From positions 62,001 to 126,000 of the forward strand of contig JADZEB010000022.1 in assembly GCA_020850755.1 (NCBI GenBank): DNA of 64,000 bases, read 5' to 3'. Position 1 is the first letter of the stretch. Each line of letters begins with the position of its first letter. The stretch is from Alphaproteobacteria bacterium. Its GTDB lineage: Bacteria > Pseudomonadota > Alphaproteobacteria > Acetobacterales > Acetobacteraceae. The notes below the pieces were generated by a model. The model was not told where the DNA came from, ran no database searches, and saw only the letters and a list, made by a program, of their open reading frames with translations. The position numbers and the translations under genes are program-made. Positions 9,145-17,316 of the stretch are shown piece by piece.

Positions 9145-10380
9145 ATGATGTGGGATCGGCTGTGGCTGAACGTCAATCTCGCCACCATGGAGCCGGGCGG
9201 CGTCGCCTACGGCGCGATCGAGGATGGCGCCATCGCCGCACTCGATGGCCGCATCGCCTGGGTGGGGCCGCGCGCCGCCCTGCCCGCCCCGCCGGCCAGG
9301 CTCGCCGATGCGGTGGTGGATTGCGCCGGCGGCTGGCTCACCCCTGGCCTGGTCGATTGCCACACGCACCTGGTGTTCGCCGGCCACCGCGCGCGCGATT
9401 TCGAGATGCGGCTCAATGGCGCCAGGCGTGAGGACATCCTCGCCGCCGGCGGCGGCATCCCCTACACGGTGCGCGCCACCCGCGCGGCGAGCGAGGAATC
9501 GCTGTTCGCCGCGGCGCTGAAGCGGCTCGATGTGCTGCGCGCACAGGGTGTCACGACGATCGAGATCAAGTCCGGCTACGGCCTCGACCGCGAGACGGAG
9601 CTGCGCCAGCTGCGGGTCGCGCGCGCGCTCGGCCAGGCGCGGCCGGTGCGCGTCACGCCCACCTATCTTGGCGCGCATGGCGTCTCGCCCGAGTACAAGG
9701 GCCGCGCGGCCGAGTATGTCGAGTTCATGATCCGCGAGATGCTGCCGCTGGTCGTGCGCGAGAAGCTGGCCGATGCGGTCGATGCCGGACTGGAGCGCAT
9801 CGTCTACAGCCCGGAGCTGATCGAGAAGCTGTTCCAGGCGGCGCGTGCGCACGGCCTGCCGGTAAAGGCGCATACCGACCAGTATTCTGATGCGGGCGGG
9901 GGCGGCATCGTCGGGCGCAACAGGGGCCTTTCGGCCGACCATCTCGAATACACCTCGGATGCCTCGATCGCGGCGATGGCCGCGGGCGGCACGGTGGCCA
10001 CGCTGTTGCCGGGCGCCACCTTCACCCTGCGCGAGACGCGCATGCCGCCGGTGCAGAAGTTCCGCGATGCCGGCGTGCCGATGGCGCTGGCCACCAACTG
10101 CAATCCCGGCTCCTCGCCCACCACCTCGATCCTGATGATGCTGAACATGGGCTGCACCATGTTCGCCCTGACGCCCGAGGAGGCGCTGGCCGGCGTCACG
10201 CGCGAGGGCGCGCGCGCGGTGGGGCTCGCCAACGAGATCGGCACGCTTTCGGTCGGCAAGGCGGCCGATTTCGCACTGTGGGAGATCGACGTGCCGGCCG
10301 AACTCAGCTACTGGATCGGCTGGAATCCGCTCAAGGCGGTGGTGGTGGCGGGCAAGCCCGTGCCGCTCCCCGGCGCCTGA
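9145..10380 (+). CDS. hutI: Imidazolonepropionase
   Basis: A 411-residue protein with full-length similarity to HutI, which hydrolyses 4-imidazolone-5-propionate to N-formimino-glutamate in histidine degradation. Visible blocks are DCHTHLVFAG (metal His 73 and 75), TTIEIKSGYGLDRETEL, VKAHTDQYSDAGGGG, SADHLEYTSD and LPGATFTLRETRMPP. The usual Asp metal ligand before CNPG is Asn here (ATNCNPGSSPTTS, residue 318). Start ATG at 9145 is preferred over the ATG at 9115 because GGGAG stands eight nt upstream. No hutU, hutH or hutG is nearby; a Bug binding-protein gene follows 44 nt downstream. It could therefore act on a related cyclic amide. Confidence 0.9.
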   Translation: MMWDRLWLNVNLATMEPGGVAYGAIEDGAIAALDGRIAWVGPRAALPAPPARLADAVVDCAGGWLTPGLVDCHTHLVFAGHRARDFEMRLNGARREDILAAGGGIPYTVRATRAASEESLFAAALKRLDVLRAQGVTTIEIKSGYGLDRETELRQLRVARALGQARPVRVTPTYLGAHGVSPEYKGRAAEYVEFMIREMLPLVVREKLADAVDAGLERIVYSPELIEKLFQAARAHGLPVKAHTDQYSDAGGGGIVGRNRGLSADHLEYTSDASIAAMAAGGTVATLLPGATFTLRETRMPPVQKFRDAGVPMALATNCNPGSSPTTSILMMLNMGCTMFALTPEEALAGVTREGARAVGLANEIGTLSVGKAADFALWEIDVPAELSYWIGWNPLKAVVVAGKPVPLPGA

Positions 10381-10424
10381 GACGGCATGCCTGACCAACG
10401 GTTGAACCGGGAGGAACCGAGACC

Positions 10425-11414
10425 ATGCTGACACGCCGCACCACCCTGAAGGCCCTTGCCGCACTACCGGCCGTAGCCGCCCTGCCCGGCGCGGCGCGCG
10501 CCCAGGGTGCCGGCACCTATCCCGATCGCCCGGTGCGCGTGGTGGTGCCCTTCGCCGCCGGCGGCGTGATCGATGTCGTCACCCGCATCGTGATGGAGCA
10601 TGTCACGGCCACGCTCGGCCGCCCGATGATCGTCGACAACCGCCCCGGCGCCGGATCGACCATCGGCGCCGATTTCGTCGCCAAGTCCGCACCCGACGGC
10701 TACACGCTCCTGGTGAACGGCCTCGCCCAAACGGCCATGCCGGCGCTCTATCCCAACGCGCCGGTGAACCCCGAGCGCGATTTCGCCCCGATCGTGGGTC
10801 TCGGCAGCGTGCCCTTCGTCCTTGGCGTGCACAATTCGGTGCCAGCGACCGACTGGGCCAGCTTCGCCGCCTTCCTGCGTCAGCGCAACGGCGAGGCCAC
10901 CTTCGCCACCACCGGCGCGGGCTCGGCCTCGCATCTCTCGGGCGAGCTGATGCGCAAGATCTCCGGCCTCGACTACACCCATGTGCCCTATCGCGCCACG
11001 CCGGCGGCGATCACCGACCTGCTCGCCGGGCGCGTCAACTTCATGATCGACGCGCAGAACCTGCTCGCCCCGCACATCCGTTCGGGCACGCTGCGCGGCA
11101 TCGCCATCACCACCGCGCGCCGGTCCTCGCTGCTGCCCGAGGTCCCGACCTTCCAGGAGGTCGGGCTTGCCGGCTACGAATCGTCCAGCCCGCAGGTGCT
11201 GTATGGCCCACGCGGCACGCCGCGCCCCGTCGTCGACAAGCTGGCGGCGGCGGTGAATGCCGCGCTGGACGATGCCGGCGTGAAGCAGCGCTTCGCCGAG
11301 CGCGGGCTGGAGCGCTTCCCGGCGATGACACCCGAACAGCTGGTGCAGTGGCTGCGCAGCGAGATCGAGAAGTGGGGGCCGATCATCCGCGCCACCGGCG
11401 CGACCTCGGGCTAG
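10425..11414 (+). CDS. Bug/TctC-family tripartite tricarboxylate-type solute-binding protein
   Basis: A 329-residue exported protein. The N-terminus MLTRRTTLKALAALPAVAAL with a cleavage-like ARAQ forms a signal peptide with a twin-arginine start. The mature part begins YPDRPVRVVVPFAAGGVIDV, the hallmark of Bug/TctC proteins, and continues with DNRPGAGSTIGADFVAKS and DYTHVPYRAT. Such proteins capture carboxylated or amidated small molecules in the periplasm for TctAB-type permeases. There are no tctAB genes adjacent; a tctAB pair is at 44650-46626. The gene follows hutI closely and is probably in its operon. Its TAG stop lies in a truncated palindromic repeat. Confidence 0.92.
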   Translation: MLTRRTTLKALAALPAVAALPGAARAQGAGTYPDRPVRVVVPFAAGGVIDVVTRIVMEHVTATLGRPMIVDNRPGAGSTIGADFVAKSAPDGYTLLVNGLAQTAMPALYPNAPVNPERDFAPIVGLGSVPFVLGVHNSVPATDWASFAAFLRQRNGEATFATTGAGSASHLSGELMRKISGLDYTHVPYRATPAAITDLLAGRVNFMIDAQNLLAPHIRSGTLRGIAITTARRSSLLPEVPTFQEVGLAGYESSSPQVLYGPRGTPRPVVDKLAAAVNAALDDAGVKQRFAERGLERFPAMTPEQLVQWLRSEIEKWGPIIRATGATSG

Positions 11415-11443
11415 AGCAGCGTCCGATCCGGTAGAGCAGGGCG
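11411..11443 (+). repeat. Truncated copy of the CTAG-ended palindromic repeat
   Basis: The segment begins CTAGAGCAGCGTCCGATC, identical to the terminal 18 nt of the two full copies at 20246-20365 and 36849-36978, then degrades after GGT and AGGGCG. The CTAG supplies the TAG stop of the preceding gene. Confidence 0.7.
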
Positions 11444-11464
11444 CGCCGTCGCGGCGGCGCGCCC
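11439..11464. terminator. Strong hairpin between convergent genes
   Basis: A perfect 10-bp stem (GGGCGCGCCG paired with CGGCGCGCCC) with a 6-nt loop lies between the convergent Bug and M20 genes. There is no T tract, so it may terminate or insulate transcription from both sides but is not a textbook intrinsic terminator. Confidence 0.45.
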
Positions 11465-11492
11465 GCCACGGCGTCCTGCCTGCCACGCCGGC

Positions 11493-12752
11493 CTATCGCG
11501 TCAGATAGTCGTAGCCGCAGAGCGTGTGCACGCGCACGACATGGAGGAATTCGGACACCTCCACATTCTCGTCGCGCTGGCCCATCGTGCGCGGCGAGGG
11601 GCCGTAGAGGTAGGCCGGCACGTTGCGCCAGCGCCAGTAGCGCGAATCCGACCCGCCGAGCGAGGGCGTGGGCACCGGCCGCAGGCCGGACAGCGCCTCG
11701 GCATTGTCCTGCACCAGCCGCACCATCTCGTGCGCCGGGTCGCAGAAGCTCGACGGATAGGAGTGCGCCTCCATCACCGCCATGCTCACCTCGGGGAAGC
11801 CCGCGCGGATGCGCTCCACCTCGGCGCGCACCGTCTCGCCCGCCAGCCCGATTGGCAGGCGGATATCGACCTCCATCCGGCAATCGCCCGGCAGCACGTT
11901 GACCTTGAGCCCGCCCGCAAGCACGCCGACATTCATCGTCAGCTGGCGCGAGACCTGCGCCGCGCCCTTGCCGAGATAGGCATCGAGCGCGCCTTGCGTG
12001 CGCGGATCGTCCAGGATCTTGCGCACATGCTCGGGCTCGTCGGGGCGCATCGTCTCCAGCCCTTCGAGCGCCAGCGCGAGGCGGGCCATGATCTTGGTCG
12101 CGCTTTTCGAGATGTGCGGATAGCCGCCATGCGCGCCCGGCGTGCGCGCCTGGAAGGCCAGGCGCACCGTGCCCTTCTCGGCGAAGCGCACCGTGCCCAC
12201 GCCCGAGGGCTCGCCGTTCAGGCAGCAGGTGCCGAGCACCTCATCGCCGAGCGTCTCCAGCAGCCACTTGGTGCCCCACTTGCCGCCCGTTTCCTCGTCC
12301 GACACGCAGGTGAGCGTGACGCGCCCCTTCAGCCGCTCGCGCACGCGCGCGAGATAGGCGAAGGCGATCACGCTCGCCGCCGTGCCCGCCTTCATGTCGG
12401 CAACCCCGCGGCCATAGAGCCGCCCGCCCTCGACCGCGCCCGACCAGGGATCGCGCTCGCCGGGGCCGGGATCGGCGGCCGGGAACACATCGACATGGCC
12501 GTTATAGACGAGGTGTCGGCCGCGCCCGCCGCCCTCGGCATGGGCGACGAGGTTGGGCAGATGCTCCTGCGCCGCATGGGTGGCCGAGGCGAGCCCGGCC
12601 TGGGCCAGGAAGTCGCGCAGCACCGCCATCGCCGCGCGCGTGTCTCCGGGCGGGTTGGGCGATCTCGCGCGCACGAAGGCCGACAGGAAGGAAACCAGCC
12701 GATCCTTGTCGGCCTCGATCCAGGAGAGAAGCTCGGCGCGCGGATCGCTCAT
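11493..12752 (-). CDS. M20-family (ArgE/DapE-like) metallohydrolase
   Basis: A 419-residue di-zinc hydrolase. Metal-site motifs are visible: NGHVDVFPA, RGVADMKAG, the catalytic VSDEETGGKWG, and a late GGSDSRYW. An N-terminal Pro residue stretch ARSPNPPGDTRAAM is typical of the ArgE/DapE group. These enzymes remove acyl or succinyl groups from amino acids or cleave small peptides. The frame extends 16 codons upstream, into the preceding stop region, but the ATG at 12752 is preferred because it lies 13 nt after the stop of the Rid-family gene and starts the family-like MSDPRAELLSWI. Probably an operon with that gene and the Dpp importer. Confidence 0.9.
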   Translation of the reverse strand: MSDPRAELLSWIEADKDRLVSFLSAFVRARSPNPPGDTRAAMAVLRDFLAQAGLASATHAAQEHLPNLVAHAEGGGRGRHLVYNGHVDVFPAADPGPGERDPWSGAVEGGRLYGRGVADMKAGTAASVIAFAYLARVRERLKGRVTLTCVSDEETGGKWGTKWLLETLGDEVLGTCCLNGEPSGVGTVRFAEKGTVRLAFQARTPGAHGGYPHISKSATKIMARLALALEGLETMRPDEPEHVRKILDDPRTQGALDAYLGKGAAQVSRQLTMNVGVLAGGLKVNVLPGDCRMEVDIRLPIGLAGETVRAEVERIRAGFPEVSMAVMEAHSYPSSFCDPAHEMVRLVQDNAEALSGLRPVPTPSLGGSDSRYWRWRNVPAYLYGPSPRTMGQRDENVEVSEFLHVVRVHTLCGYDYLTR

Positions 12753-12765
12753 CGGCGGCGTATCC

Positions 12766-13191
12766 CTACAGCCTGGCGTCGGGCAGCACGGCGTCGACAT
12801 CCACTTCCATCAGCAGTTCGGGCACGGCCAGGCCCTTGATGATCACGTCGGTTGCCGTCACCGGCACGCCTTGCAGATGGCGGGCGATGACGCGCAGCAC
12901 CGGCTCGCGATAGTCGCGATCGACCACCCAGACCTGGATGCCGGTCACGTCCTGCAGGCTGGCGCCGGCCTCGGCCAGCAGCACCTTGACGTTCTCCATC
13001 GCCTGGTCGGCCTGCGCCGCAGCGTCGCCAAGCGCGATGCCACTCTTGCCGTCCATGGCGTGCCCGGTCTGGCCGCGGATGAACAGCTGGCCGTTGGCGT
13101 TGACCACCTGGCACATGTCGTTGGCCAGGCCCTGTTTGGTGTAGTAGCCCATCTGGCGCTGGTTGAACTTGCGCAGTCGGTTGTGGGCCAT
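12766..13191 (-). CDS. Rid-family (YjgF/YER057c) protein lacking the RidA arginine
   Basis: A 141-residue protein with the YjgF/RidA chorismate-mutase-like fold: QLFIRGQTGHAMDG, QADQAMENVKVLLAEAG, VTGIQVWVVDRDYREPV, and TDVIIKGLAVPELLMEVDV. Archetypal RidA uses an Arg just before the last strands to hydrolyse enamine/imine intermediates; the matching place here (PVTATDVIIKGL) has no Arg, so it is probably one of the non-archetypal Rid subgroups. Start at 13191 follows GGAGG closely. It lies between the double ATPase gene of the Dpp importer and the M20 gene, all on the same strand, suggesting a role tied to the imported substrate. Confidence 0.88.
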   Translation of the reverse strand: MAHNRLRKFNQRQMGYYTKQGLANDMCQVVNANGQLFIRGQTGHAMDGKSGIALGDAAAQADQAMENVKVLLAEAGASLQDVTGIQVWVVDRDYREPVLRVIARHLQGVPVTATDVIIKGLAVPELLMEVDVDAVLPDARL

Positions 13192-13229
13192 GGCTTCCTC
13201 CATCGTGTCGGGCGGTGGGCGTGCGTGGT

Positions 13230-15368
13230 TCAAGCGTGTGGCGCGGCGGCGCCGAACACCGGCGGCACGGCGCGCAACGCCTCCAGCGGCAGGTGGCAGG
13301 CGATGCGATGGCCGGGCGCGGGCTCGACCACCGGCGGGGTCTCGGTGTCGCAGATCGGCCCGATCCGGCGCGGGCAGCGATCGGCGAAGCGGCAGCCCCG
13401 CACGGCGCCGCCGCCGATCAAGGCGCCCTTGAGCCGCACGCGTTGCGCCGCGCGATCCTTGAGCCCGACCACCGGCACGGCCGACAACAGCGCCTCGGTG
13501 TAGGGATGATAGGGCGGGGCCAGCACCTGCGCCGACGGCCCCTCCTCCACCACCGCGCCGCGATACATCACCGCGACGCGGTCGGCCAGGTGCGCGATCA
13601 CCGAGAGGTCGTGCGAGATCAGCAGATAGGCGACGCCCAGCCTGTCGCGCAGATCGGCGAGCAGGTTCAGGATCGCCGCCTGCACCGACACATCGAGCGC
13701 CGAGGTGGCCTCGTCCAGCACGATGAATTTCGGGCTGGTGGCAAGCGCGCGGGCGATGGAAACGCGCTGCTTCTCGCCGCCCGAAAGCTGGTGCGGGTAG
13801 CGCTGCGCGTATTCGGGCGCGAGCCGCACCATGCCCAGCAGCTCCACCACCTTCGCCTGCGCCTCGGCACCGCGCGCGATGCCGAACAGTTCGAGCGGCC
13901 GGCGCACGATCTGCCCGATCGTCTGGCGCGGATTGAGCGAGCTGTCCGGGTTCTGGAACACCATCTGCGCCAACCGGCGCACCGGCCGCAGCGCCGCGAC
14001 CGAGGCGCCGGTGACATCGTGCCCGTCGATCGCGATGCGACCATCCGATGGTTCGATCAGGCGCAGGATCAGCCGCCCGAGCGTGGACTTGCCGCAGCCC
14101 GATTCGCCCACCAGTCCCACCACCTCGCCCGGCCGCACGCGCAAGGACACGCCATCCACCGCGCGCACCTTGGGTGGATCGGTGCGCAGCGGGAAGCCGC
14201 CCGAGAAGTCGAAGCGCAGGCCGGCCAGCATGCCGCCCAGGCGGAAGGTCTTGCCGACAGCATCGACCGCGATCAGCGCGCCCGCATCTGTCGTGCCGGG
14301 CGCGCCCGCGGCGGCGGGGCCGGCATCGGGCGGCGCCTCGGCCATGGCCTGCGTCGGCGGGGCGCCGGCGGCGATGGCCTCGGCCTTCCAGCAGCGCACG
14401 GTGCGCCCATCGGCAAGCGCGCGCGGCTCCTGCGGCTTCCCGCAGCCGGCCTCGGCATGCTCGCAGCGCTCGGCGAAGATGCAGCCCGCCGGCGCGCGGG
14501 TGAGGTCGGGCAGCCGGCCCGGAATGGGCGTCAGGCGCGAGAGGCGCTGCGCCGAGGGCCGCGGCAGCGAGCCGAGCAGCCCGCGCGTATAGGGATGGGC
14601 CGGTGCGGCGAACACCTGCGCCGCCGCGCCCTGCTCGACCACGCGGCCGGCGTAGAGCACGCAGACATCGTCGCAGACCCGCTCGATCACGCCGAGATTG
14701 TGCGACACGAACAGGATCGAGAGATCATGCTTGCCGCGCAACTGCTCAAGCAGGTCGAGAATCTGCGCCTCGATCGTCACGTCGAGCGCGGTGGTGGGCT
14801 CGTCCAGCACCATCAGGCGCGGCTCGCAGCCGAGCGCGGTGGCGATAAGCGCGCGCTGCTTCATGCCGCCGGAAAGCTGGTGCGGATAGGCCGCCGCCAC
14901 ATCGGCCGGGCGCGGGATGCCCACCTCGGCCAGCAGTTCCTGCACCCGCGCCGCCGCCTGGGTCTGCGTCATGCCGCGATGGCGGATCAGGGGCTCGGCG
15001 ATCTGCCGGCCGACCTGGATCGCGGGGTTGAGCGCCGAGCCCGGGTCCTGGAACACCATGGCGATGCGGTGCCCGCGCAGGGCCTTGCGCCGCGCCGCGA
15101 CGGGGTCGAGCAGATCCTCGCCCTCGAAGGTGAAGCGCTCGGCGCTCATGCCGGCCTCGGGGCCGAGCAGGTCGAGCAGCGTCATGGCGACGGTGCTCTT
15201 GCCCGAGCCGGACTCGCCCACGATGCCGAGCGCGCGCCCCGGCGCGATCGCGAAGCTCGCGCCATCGACGGCGCGCAGGTTGCCCCGGCCGGTCGCATAC
15301 TCGACCGTCAGCCCGTGCACATCGAGCAGCGGCGCACCGCCCTGGTCCTGCCCGGCCGGCGCGCTCAT
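13230..15368 (-). CDS. Fused double ATP-binding subunit of a Dpp/Opp-type ABC importer
   Basis: A 712-residue protein with two complete ABC ATPase halves. The first has Walker A GESGSGKST, signature LSGGMKQR and Walker B LMVLDEPT; the second has GESGCGKST, LSGGEKQR and FIVLDEAT. Each half ends in the oligopeptide-permease C-terminal domain with a Cys cluster (CIFAERCEHAEAGC and CRFADRCPRRIGPIC), which in this family binds an iron-sulfur cluster. It is a DppD-DppF fusion. The chosen ATG at 15368 overlaps the stop of the upstream permease gene as ATGA. It powers import by the permeases at 15365-17223 with the binding protein at 17317. Confidence 0.95.
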   Translation of the reverse strand: MSAPAGQDQGGAPLLDVHGLTVEYATGRGNLRAVDGASFAIAPGRALGIVGESGSGKSTVAMTLLDLLGPEAGMSAERFTFEGEDLLDPVAARRKALRGHRIAMVFQDPGSALNPAIQVGRQIAEPLIRHRGMTQTQAAARVQELLAEVGIPRPADVAAAYPHQLSGGMKQRALIATALGCEPRLMVLDEPTTALDVTIEAQILDLLEQLRGKHDLSILFVSHNLGVIERVCDDVCVLYAGRVVEQGAAAQVFAAPAHPYTRGLLGSLPRPSAQRLSRLTPIPGRLPDLTRAPAGCIFAERCEHAEAGCGKPQEPRALADGRTVRCWKAEAIAAGAPPTQAMAEAPPDAGPAAAGAPGTTDAGALIAVDAVGKTFRLGGMLAGLRFDFSGGFPLRTDPPKVRAVDGVSLRVRPGEVVGLVGESGCGKSTLGRLILRLIEPSDGRIAIDGHDVTGASVAALRPVRRLAQMVFQNPDSSLNPRQTIGQIVRRPLELFGIARGAEAQAKVVELLGMVRLAPEYAQRYPHQLSGGEKQRVSIARALATSPKFIVLDEATSALDVSVQAAILNLLADLRDRLGVAYLLISHDLSVIAHLADRVAVMYRGAVVEEGPSAQVLAPPYHPYTEALLSAVPVVGLKDRAAQRVRLKGALIGGGAVRGCRFADRCPRRIGPICDTETPPVVEPAPGHRIACHLPLEALRAVPPVFGAAAPHA

Positions 15369-16270
15369 GCCGCGCCCCGCTTCTTCAGGCGCGGATCGAG
15401 CACCTCGCGCAGGCCATCGCCCACCAGGTTGATGCCGATCAGCAGCACGCAAAGTGCGATCCCCGGCCCCATCGCGATCCAGGGCGCATCGTCGAGGAAC
15501 TGGCGCGCCTCGGCGATCATCAGCCCCCAGTCCGAGGAGGGCGGCTGCGGCCCGAGCCCGAGGAAGGAGAGCGCGGAAGCGAGCAGGATCGCGAAGGTGA
15601 CGCGCAGCGAGCTCTCGACGATGATCGGCGGCCAGGCATTGGGCAGGAGTTCGTGGAACAGGATCCAGCGCGCGCCCGCGCCGCGGGCGCGCGCGGCCTG
15701 GATGAACTCCTCCTCCATCAGCCCGAGCGCCACCGAGCGCGAGAGCCGCGTCATGATCGGCACATAGATGATGCCGACCGCGAGCATGGTCTTCCACAGG
15801 CTCGGGTCGGAGACGGCCAGCACCAGCAGGCCGAGCATGATCGGCGGCACCGAGATCAGCACGTCGATCGTGCGCATGATCGCCTCTTCCGCCAGGCCGC
15901 GGAAATAGGCGGCCATCAGGCCGAGCGGCACGCCGAAAGCGAGGCTGATCGCGGTGGCGCCGAAGCCCATCGACAGCGACAGGCCCGCCCCCACCATCAC
16001 GCGCGAGAGCACGTCGCGGCCGAACTCGTCGGTGCCGAGCCAGTTCGCCGCCGAGGGGCCCTTGAGCCGGTTCGGGATGTCGAAGGCGTCGTAGGAATAG
16101 GGCGCGATCCAGGGTGCCAGGATCGCCAGCAGCACGATCGCACCGACGATCGTCCCGCCGATGACAAGCTGGCGCGGCAGCCTGCGCCGCCGCAGCGCGC
16201 CGTTCGCCGCGCCGTTCGCCGTGCCGTTCGCGGCCGGGCTCGTGGGCGGGCTCGCGGGCGCGCCGCTCAT
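15365..16270 (-). CDS. Dpp/Opp-type ABC importer permease (DppC-like)
   Basis: A 301-residue inner-membrane permease. After an Ala/Gly/Asn-rich start comes a first membrane helix (LVIGGTIVGAIVLLAILAPW), the DppC-type segment LGTDEFGRDVLSRV, further helices, and the EAA loop (EEEFIQAARARGAGARWILF) that contacts the ATPase. The C-terminus has GLREVLDPRLKKR. Its start overlaps the stop of the DppB-like gene by ATGA, and its own stop overlaps the ATPase start the same way, so the three are translationally coupled. Confidence 0.95.
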   Translation of the reverse strand: MSGAPASPPTSPAANGTANGAANGALRRRRLPRQLVIGGTIVGAIVLLAILAPWIAPYSYDAFDIPNRLKGPSAANWLGTDEFGRDVLSRVMVGAGLSLSMGFGATAISLAFGVPLGLMAAYFRGLAEEAIMRTIDVLISVPPIMLGLLVLAVSDPSLWKTMLAVGIIYVPIMTRLSRSVALGLMEEEFIQAARARGAGARWILFHELLPNAWPPIIVESSLRVTFAILLASALSFLGLGPQPPSSDWGLMIAEARQFLDDAPWIAMGPGIALCVLLIGINLVGDGLREVLDPRLKKRGAA

Positions 16271-17223
16271 GCCACCGACCGGCCGTAGCGGATGCGCGGA
16301 TTGGCCCAGGCATAGAGAAGGTCGGCCACCAGGTTCGCCATGGTGTAGATCGCGGTGACGATCAGCACGCCCGCCTGCATCAGCGGCAGGTCCTTGTTCT
16401 CGATCGCATAGACGATCATGCGGCCAAGGCCCGGATAGGCGAACACCACCTCCACTACCACGATGCCGCCGAACAGGATGCCGACATCGACCGCCAGAAC
16501 GGTGATCGCCGGCAGGAGCGCGTTCGGCAGCGCGTGCCGCCACAGCACCGTGCGCTCGGGCAGGCCCTTGGCGCGCGCGGCGGAAACATAGGTCGATTGC
16601 AGCACTTCCAGCATGGCCGAGCGCGTCAGGCGCGAGACATGCGCGATCAGCCCGGTAACCAGCGTGCCGACCGGCAGGACCATGTGCGACAGCCAGCGCC
16701 AGAACCCGTCCGACATCGGCGCGTAGCCGGTCGCCGGCAACCAGCCGAGCGTGGTGGCGAACAGCATGATCAGCACGATGCACCAGAAGAATTCCGGCAC
16801 CGCGATGAAGAAATACTGCCCGATCGCCAGCGCATGGTCGGTGAAGCGCCCGGCCTTGACCGCGCCCAGTATGCCGAGCCAGAGCCCGATCACGGCGACG
16901 AAGCCGAAGGACAGGCCGGCGAGCGCGGCAGAGCGGCCGAGCGCGTCCAGGATCAAGGGCGCGATCGGCCGCTGCATGGTCAGGGACTGGCCGAAATCGC
17001 CAACCAGGAAACCCGAGGCCCAGCGCCAATACTGCACATGCCAGGGATCGTTCAGCCCGAGCGTCTGTTCCAGCGCCGCGATCTGGTCGTTGGTCGCGAA
17101 CTCGCCCAGGATCATGTGCGCGACACTGCCCGGCATCACCTGGGTGATGCCGAACACGAGCAGGCTCATCACCACCAGGATGCCGGCGACCGTGAGCAGG
17201 CGCTGGATCAGATAGCCGATCAT
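16267..17223 (-). CDS. Dpp/Opp-type ABC importer permease (DppB-like)
   Basis: A 318-residue permease that begins MIGYLIQRLLTVAGILVVMS, a standard DppB start, has six predicted membrane segments and an EAA loop near YVSAARAKGLPERTVLWRHAL. It pairs with the DppC-like subunit encoded directly downstream with an ATGA overlap. The binding-protein gene precedes it by about 90 nt on the same strand. Substrates of this family are di- and oligopeptides, nickel, or opine-like amides; none can be singled out here. Confidence 0.95.
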   Translation of the reverse strand: MIGYLIQRLLTVAGILVVMSLLVFGITQVMPGSVAHMILGEFATNDQIAALEQTLGLNDPWHVQYWRWASGFLVGDFGQSLTMQRPIAPLILDALGRSAALAGLSFGFVAVIGLWLGILGAVKAGRFTDHALAIGQYFFIAVPEFFWCIVLIMLFATTLGWLPATGYAPMSDGFWRWLSHMVLPVGTLVTGLIAHVSRLTRSAMLEVLQSTYVSAARAKGLPERTVLWRHALPNALLPAITVLAVDVGILFGGIVVVEVVFAYPGLGRMIVYAIENKDLPLMQAGVLIVTAIYTMANLVADLLYAWANPRIRYGRSVA

Positions 17224-17316
17224 GGCGATGCGGGGCGGTGCGCGCGGATAGGCATCAGCGGGCGGGCGGAGGCAGCCGGCCGGGTTCCGGCCGCCTGCCC
17301 TGCCAGTGCCCCTCCC

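Noticed and set aside
9145..11414. Histidine utilisation operon
   Set aside because: Only a HutI-like gene is present; hutH, hutU, hutG and hutC are not in the window.
13215..15767. Very long open frame on the plus strand opposite the fused ATPase gene
   Set aside because: It is rich in Arg, Ala and His with no domain, and the opposite strand encodes a perfect double ABC ATPase. Long antisense frames are expected at this GC content; the same applies to those opposite the binding-protein, tctA and yidC genes.
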